The notes beneath the pieces are model-generated. The model was not told the origin of the DNA and searched no databases. It saw only the letters and a list, made by a program, of their open reading frames with translations. This document shows, piece by piece, positions 59,601-64,000 of a stretch of 64,000 nucleotides of DNA. The stretch's first letter is position 1. Each line of letters starts with the position of its first letter. The stretch spans positions 1,862,501 through 1,926,500 of the forward strand of contig OX359192.1 of the NCBI GenBank assembly GCA_947172415.1, given 5' to 3'. Source of the DNA: Chondrosia reniformis (lineage: Eukaryota > Porifera > Demospongiae > Chondrillida > Chondrillidae). The position numbers and the translations under genes were made by a program.

Positions 59601-60593
59601 CAACCTACTATAGAAAATTTGAACTATGTAGATAAGTGGCATTCCTTAATGGTGTTGCGTCTTTAAAGAGTTAGTTATTTAAAGGTTAATGTAAGATTAT
59701 CAGTTAAGTATAATGAAAATACTTTGCATCCTACATCCTACTATATTTACTCAGTTCTACAGCCCCAAGAATGAGAATTTTATGAGAATTTTTTTCTTGA
59801 ACTCTACCTCAATAAAACATACACATTAATAATGGAATTATGCTCTAGGTCAAATTTGTCTAAACGTGGCATAACAGAAGCCATTAAAATCACACCAATA
59901 ATTAGACAAGGGAATATTATGCTGATGACATGTAGTTAAATTTCCAATGACACCATGACACTTCTTTTATCTTGAAAGTAGGTTTGTAAAGTACACAAAG
60001 TGAAGGGAGGGCGACTGTCATAACAACTGCCAACACTGTAAGGGGTTTGTTTGTTATCAAATGGAAACGGAAAAATTCCCAAAACAAGTCAACTTATTTA
60101 TACTAAAAAGAAGATATTCTGATTCAGAATAACACTGATACATTATCTGTGTGTTAACTTACAATTTACGGATACTCAAATGAACGATACGTGTCATTAT
60201 TGGCTCTATAATTAAAGGGTACACGGTAAACCAATTGCCTCTTCTTGGCCAACCTTAGAAAATACACAGATCATCGCTACAGAATATGCATCGGAAAATC
60301 CTTTCACAAGGGACCACCCTGAGAGACACAATGGCGTATTATATTCAGTCAAGAGCTAAGGGATTTTAATGATCTCATGTTTCAAGGGCAACTTAGAGGT
60401 ATAAGAGAACAAACATAACACTAGCTCCTCCATTCTGTTAGGAGACGCGCAGCACAGTTCTCTGGGATACGATGTATCGTTCAGCCTAACATTACACCAA
60501 TCACTGAAAAGGCCGGAGCGAGATCTATACCTATACACTTACCATCACGGAACTAACAGACACTGAATCTATAGTGCGCTTGACCCAGTCCAT
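51934..60593 (-). CDS. PH domain docking/adaptor protein with YxxM and proline-rich motifs, complete copy C
   Basis: Eight exons, all joined in phase 0: 60543-60593, 57402-57569, 55536-55655, 55025-55186, 54856-54942, 54437-54547, 52329-53993 and 51934-52197, giving 875 residues. Residues ~38-160 are a PH domain: SGYMTKLGGTGIMSNWKKRW FILDNHYIFYY through LRDYYFYTDTEDEMRSWVNA, closest in style to PLEKHA4-7 and GAB PH domains. A basic KAPKRKKPRK patch follows. Exon 7 is Pro-rich (PPPPVPP, PPTANKP repeats, PPPPLPTK, RPVPKPRKR), typical SH3 ligands. YEEM, YVKM and YETM match the YxxM docking site for PI3-kinase p85 SH2 domains; YDNL and YTTL are further candidate phosphotyrosines. The last exon is a Glu/Arg/Lys-rich helix, probably coiled coil (EQAKEVLRLARVARKEAEDI). 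A GAB/DOS-like signalling adaptor is inferred. It is head-to-head with TICRR. Confidence 0.78.
54100..54190 (-). repeat. tRNA-derived SINE-like element, copy in core C
   Basis: Counterpart of 25850-25965 with small differences in the anticodon-side region. Confidence 0.6.
54598..54770. repeat. Foldback element M1, first copy in core C, internally deleted
   Basis: Same position as 26354-26541, but it has lost the AGGTCTTCTTC part of the core motif. Confidence 0.7.
55827..56014. repeat. Foldback element M1, second copy in core C
   Basis: Counterpart of 27611-27798, with the same flanking AAGTACTAAACTAT duplication and one arm substitution. Confidence 0.85.
56562..56617 (+). repeat. (CA)n microsatellite, about 28 units
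   Basis: Uninterrupted CA dinucleotides, 40 bp beyond the point where C stops matching A and B. A lone M1 end (TTCTTCTAACTGCGTCGAAC) lies at 56668-56690. Confidence 0.95.
56996..57045 (+). ncRNA. Hammerhead-like relic in PH gene C intron, stem II deleted
   Basis: TGATGA at 57005-57010 is directly followed by CGAAACAGCTGTCTATGACT. The CGAAAC core and a GTC cleavage triplet are intact, unlike copies A and B, but stem II is missing. The next ~130 bp (to 57140), with AGTCTCTGGTTCCC and CACGAGTGGGTGGGGC, matches in inverted order the sequence beside the motif in tails A and B. Confidence 0.5.
57570..60542. other. Intron 1 of PH gene C; nothing coding recognised
   Basis: About 3 kb between coding exons 1 and 2. 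It holds a (GTGAA)n run at about 58852-58875, a possible R1 fragment at 57640-57710, a possible DNA-transposon end ACAGTGAAACCTGTTTAATG at 58221 (no partner end found), and short open frames without support. Confidence 0.5.
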
Positions 60594-61014
60594 GGCTACC
60601 GAACAAGGCGCCCTTAGAAGCTAGTTCCTACATGTGCTAGCTCACTTATGAAATTAACCAATCTCATTGTTATTCAAAAATTTAGCAGTACGATAGTAAA
60701 CAACTCGATTCAACAACTCCAACGAGTGTGAACTAGACTACAAGTACCTACCTTGCTAGACATGACAATTCATAAAGAGTCGTCCAGAGTTATTCTACGG
60801 CTGACACTCGCTGCTCGGATTCACGCAGATATAGCGCCTATATACTGTATTCTCTATGGATTAAGGTCATCGTTTTAACTGCATTCATAGATAAAACTTG
60901 ATTTTTAATCATATTCATAGCATGGCCTAGTTCAGTCACGAGTACCACAGGTCCACCTCACGAATTAGCGGGAATTAGCGGGAATTGGCGGGGCTTTCAG
61001 CAAAGTGTACATAC
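60594..61014. promoter_or_regulatory. Bidirectional promoter of PH gene C and TICRR
   Basis: The divergent start codons are 421 bp apart. The right 170 bp (from about 60846) is the piece copied with the TICRR fragment in tails A and B, so the TICRR side of the promoter was partly duplicated and the PH side was not. A short non-productive ATG/donor (ATGTCTAGCAAG, then GTAGGT) on the minus strand near 60764 may mark a 5' UTR exon. Confidence 0.5.
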
Positions 61015-64000
61015 ATGGATGAATTCTTCCCCAAAATACTTTTCCTCGTTGATACAGCGCAAGAGACTTCTTATAGCAATGAAGAGGTATACAGACGAAT
61101 AGGTCTGGGTGTGATACGTGTTCTTCTTTTAATAAGCTCCTTTCCTGAGAGGGGAACGACTGGTAGACTTAGCTGGGGATATGAATTCTACTCTAGTCAG
61201 TCAGCACGGGGTAAAACCATTGGATTGGAACGGAAAACATTTCAATCTCTCAAATCTTCTAATCTAAATAATTTTTTGGCCGATTTGAAGAAGAAAGTAA
61301 TCAAAGTGGAATGTGGCGATAAGACGGATATTGCAGAAGTTTATAAACGTACGACTTATGCATTGATGTCGTTGCTCTACCAATTCCCATGGGACGAGCC
61401 AGACGTTCTGTCGCCTAACAAGTGTAAGCGAACATTGCAGATGAAACAAATATCAGTTGGAAGTGCAGAGAGGTTAGTATATTATAATTACACAGTTAGC
61501 ATAGTTGAGATGTTTAAAGGCTAACGTTCGTCTTGTGGATGGATTATAATCTTAATTTGTAAAGTTTTATGTTTTTAATTTATCTTCTTTGATGGTTCTG
61601 ATATTAGAGGAGTTTATTGGAATATTAGCATAAATAAAGGAAGTGTATATGCACTATTTATATAGTAAGGCTTTGTTGCAGCTTAAGTGGGATATATTGA
61701 ATTGTGGATGAACCTAATGAATGGTCTTCAAATGCCAACATGAGTAAACCATATTATTATTATAGTACAGGTGACATATACAGGCCCGTAGCCAGGGGGG
61801 GTTCAAGGGGTTTGAATGGGCCCCTAAAATTTCCTGTTTAGAAGTTTATCATTTAAATGAATGATAGTTACTTTTAGCTACATAGGAAACCAACCTTCTA
61901 TATCACACAGTCCTACTATTTCCCCCTGATGTGTAATGAATTATGCCACTGGAAGATTGCAGCTTTGCTGCTTAGCTGGGAATGGTCTCGGACTCTCGCG
62001 TATACGTACGTAAAAGGTCCCTTCTCATGGTAGTGTGCGTTGCGTAAAAATGGCGGAAACTTTCAACACAGATCAAATTTTAGAACCCCCCTACTGAGAA
62101 GGCTGGCTACGGGCCTGATATATTGTCAGATAAAATGCCATTTATTTTACTTACATAGGAGAACCAATTTTATATTTATTGTCAGTACCTGCCCTACTCC
62201 AAGCCACCACATTGAAGAGATTTCAGAGCTGACTGTAGCAAAATCAGTTAAAACCTTTATCTCTGGGGATCTCTCAACTCAACTACAGAGGCAGGGTATT
62301 GCTGTATTTTGGATTGATACTTACATTGACCTGATTGGATTGAAGGTTAGCAGTGCTAACTCCTTTAATTATGTACCACTGTCTGATTCTGACAGCTACC
62401 TACTTAACACTTGGTTCTTTAACTTTGATAGGATAATAAGGAAGGATCACGTTTGGTGAATTCTTTCTTGAAAGCTGAAGGAGGATGTGTTATTCCACTG
62501 TCTTCTCTAATTTTTCCTTTTCAAAACTCTACTTTGGGCTTTGAGACCAACAGACCCTGGTTAAGGTTTGATGCTCAAAAACCACCTCCATATGAGAGAA
62601 TAAAGAATGGTATTTCTATCCGGACCAAACAGACCTCAACAAGTAAAAACTGTTTAAACTATCAACCTCGGGCGATATCTCTAAGAGATGATGGAATCCA
62701 TCAGCCTTGCAAGGTTCTGGGAGACATTGAAGTTCCCTTTTACAGTTGCAGTAAGTACATTTGATCAAATATACTCTACCTATAGTGGGAACTTTCAAGA
62801 GAAATAAATTTTGTTATTTCTGAGGATTCCTTTTAAGTCTACCTTGAAAATGTATCACACATAATAATATAATACAAATGAGGCTAATCCTCAAAATAAA
62901 CTGAGAATTCTATGGAAGAGCTTTTCTGCAAAATTATGTACCCACAAAGATTTCTCTCTCTGTGATATTAATGATATATGAAAACATGCTATATGCCTAT
63001 TCTGTAAAAGAGCCTATAGGGGAACTAAACCTGAAGAGAGCTTTGGATGAAGATACAGGAGTCTTTTCTTCCTTCTTTTCCCTTCTTTCATCTTCTTCTC
63101 CACTGGGTCAGACAGCCGTTTCTGGGAATTCCACCCTTCATCAGTGATCCTGGGAGTCTTTGTCTTTTTCTTTATCTTGATCTTCTGTGCACATATACAG
63201 TATGTGTATTTGTAAATTATAGTTTTTGTGACTTGTAGTTGTTCAAGTTCAATTTAAAGGTTCTGAAATCTGAATCTATTCGTGACAAATGTATATTTTA
63301 GTAGCTCTAGGAGACTTTACACTGTTTGCTAATTTGTAATTAAGAAATTTCTTTATGCATGAAAGCCTTCAGTATTGAATTACTGATGAATGTGAAAATG
63401 GTATTCAGCAATTGTAATGCTTCAAGATATGTATGTAACTGTGGACAGTAAAAAGTGAAATTAATATTGTATATGCGTACATGAAACATTTTTATGGCAA
63501 AAGTCACACAATTAATGGTTTGAATGGTCCAAATACATAAATTACCTACAATTTATAAACCACTATTACGTACGTATATATAACCCAGGGCTGTAATGCA
63601 GAACTTGGGACCCGGACGGGGGGCTTATATCAATAGGCAGTCAGTTCATTTGTTACCTCTTATACCAATAGGCAGTCAGTTCATTTGTTACCTCTTATAT
63701 CAATAGGCGGTCAGTTCATTTGTTACCTCTTATATCAATAGGCGGTCAGTTCATTTGTTACCTCTTATATCAATAGGCGGTCAGTTCATTTGTTACCTCG
63801 CTGGTTCAAGAGTTGCTAATGTAGAGCCATATCATATAAATGGTAAGATATCGAACTCTGAAGAGAAGACTCTTAACAAGAAATTTGAGCTGGAAGGCCC
63901 TCTCAAAGCCAATGATCATTATCCCCTACTGAGTCATACAAGTAAGGCAGTCTTATTGGCTGCTGTGTCACCTCAGCAGATATCTCCTTCGTGGCTTCAG
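61015..64000 (+). CDS. TICRR: TICRR/treslin, N-terminal part (runs off window)
   Basis: Exons 61015-61472, 62159-62345, 62432-62750 and 63777 to the window end join in frame. Treslin loads CDC45 onto origins together with TOPBP1 at replication initiation. The family N-terminal domain is recognisable throughout: ILFLVDTA, LSWGYEFYSSQSARG, FPWDEPDVLSPNK, FIFIVSTCPTPSH, GIAVFWIDTYIDL, GGCVIPLSSLIFPF and GDIEVPFYSCSGQFICYLAG. The start is taken at MDEFFPK; an upstream in-frame TTG is not used. An alternative donor (GTAAGC) lies at 61424, next to where the duplicated fragments stop. Intron 1 contains a DNA-transposon MITE, intron 3 an R1 repeat. The acceptor of exon 4 lies in the last copy of a 35-bp tandem repeat. 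Confidence 0.85.
61781..62117. mobile_element. Non-autonomous DNA transposon (MITE) in TICRR intron 1
   Basis: Terminal inverted repeats CAGGCCCGTAGCCAG at 61781-61795 and its exact complement at 62103-62117; inside, GGGGGGGTTC faces GAACCCCCC. ATATA flanks both sides and may be the target duplication. 337 bp, no transposase. Confidence 0.85.
62990..63195 (-). repeat. Dispersed ~205-bp repeat, copy 3 (TICRR intron 3)
   Basis: Reverse complement nearly identical to 2222-2430, over 60 kb away. Confidence 0.8.
63625..63799 (+). repeat. 35-bp tandem repeat x5 carrying the TICRR exon-4 splice acceptor
   Basis: Five head-to-tail copies of a 35-bp unit (TTATATCAATAGGCGGTCAG then TTCATTTGTTACCTC). 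Each contains the acceptor TATCAATAG; only the one in the last copy (exon from 63777) gives the open TICRR frame. Confidence 0.92.

Noticed and set aside
60750-60770. MSSK as the first coding exon of PH gene C
   Set aside because: Joining ATGTCTAGCAAG to the next acceptor runs into a stop; the start at 60593 keeps frame through all eight exons.
60985-61014. Upstream in-frame TTG extension of TICRR (MAGLSAKCTY)
   Set aside because: It needs a non-ATG start; the family alignment begins right after the ATG at 61015.
63625-63799. CRISPR-like array
   Set aside because: Units are directly adjacent with no spacers, in a eukaryotic intron/exon boundary.

Overview
The window is eukaryotic nuclear DNA. 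Genes carry many short GT-AG introns, encode metazoan proteins, and sit in AT-rich sequence full of small foldback elements. Compact gene spacing, the protein set (mL37, TBCA, an EHBP1-type N-terminal C2 protein, a nucleoredoxin-like protein, AFG2A/SPATA5, a PH docking protein, TICRR/treslin) and the base composition suggest an early-branching animal, most likely a demosponge. The organism is inference; nothing in the window names it.

Left third (1-18 kb) is ordinary single-copy sequence. mL37 (minus, partial) and TBCA (minus) are followed by a divergent promoter of about 120 bp. Then, on the plus strand, come an NT-C2 protein gene, a thioredoxin(CPPC)-coiled coil-PH gene and a complete 14-exon AFG2A gene. 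All exon models given here keep frame through every junction.

18-24 kb is repeat-rich. It holds foldback elements and a small gene for a 110-residue protein with a hydrophobic C-terminal tail. Much of this stretch reappears, shuffled, further right.

23.8-56.5 kb is a tandem array with a period of about 14.1 kb. Each unit starts with the 3' two-thirds of a minus-strand PH docking-protein gene (core). Cores A and B are followed by a 9.3-kb tail that looks identical in the two units. The tail carries a displaced AFG2A last exon, a decayed hammerhead-ribozyme-like motif, a captured TICRR exon-1 fragment, a second small tail-anchored protein gene, a transposon-integrase-like fragment, a copy of the 18.8-20.6 kb region and the 5' half of a HECT-protein-like gene cut off at the unit junction. 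Only copy C (51.9-60.6 kb) keeps the first two coding exons and so makes a complete PH protein. Core B is C-like on its left and A-like on its right, with the switch inside a coding minisatellite. This is the footprint expected of one unequal crossover between cores A and C.

The right end (60.6-64 kb) has TICRR on the plus strand, divergent from PH gene C. It runs off the window in its fourth coding exon, whose splice acceptor lies inside a 35-bp tandem repeat.
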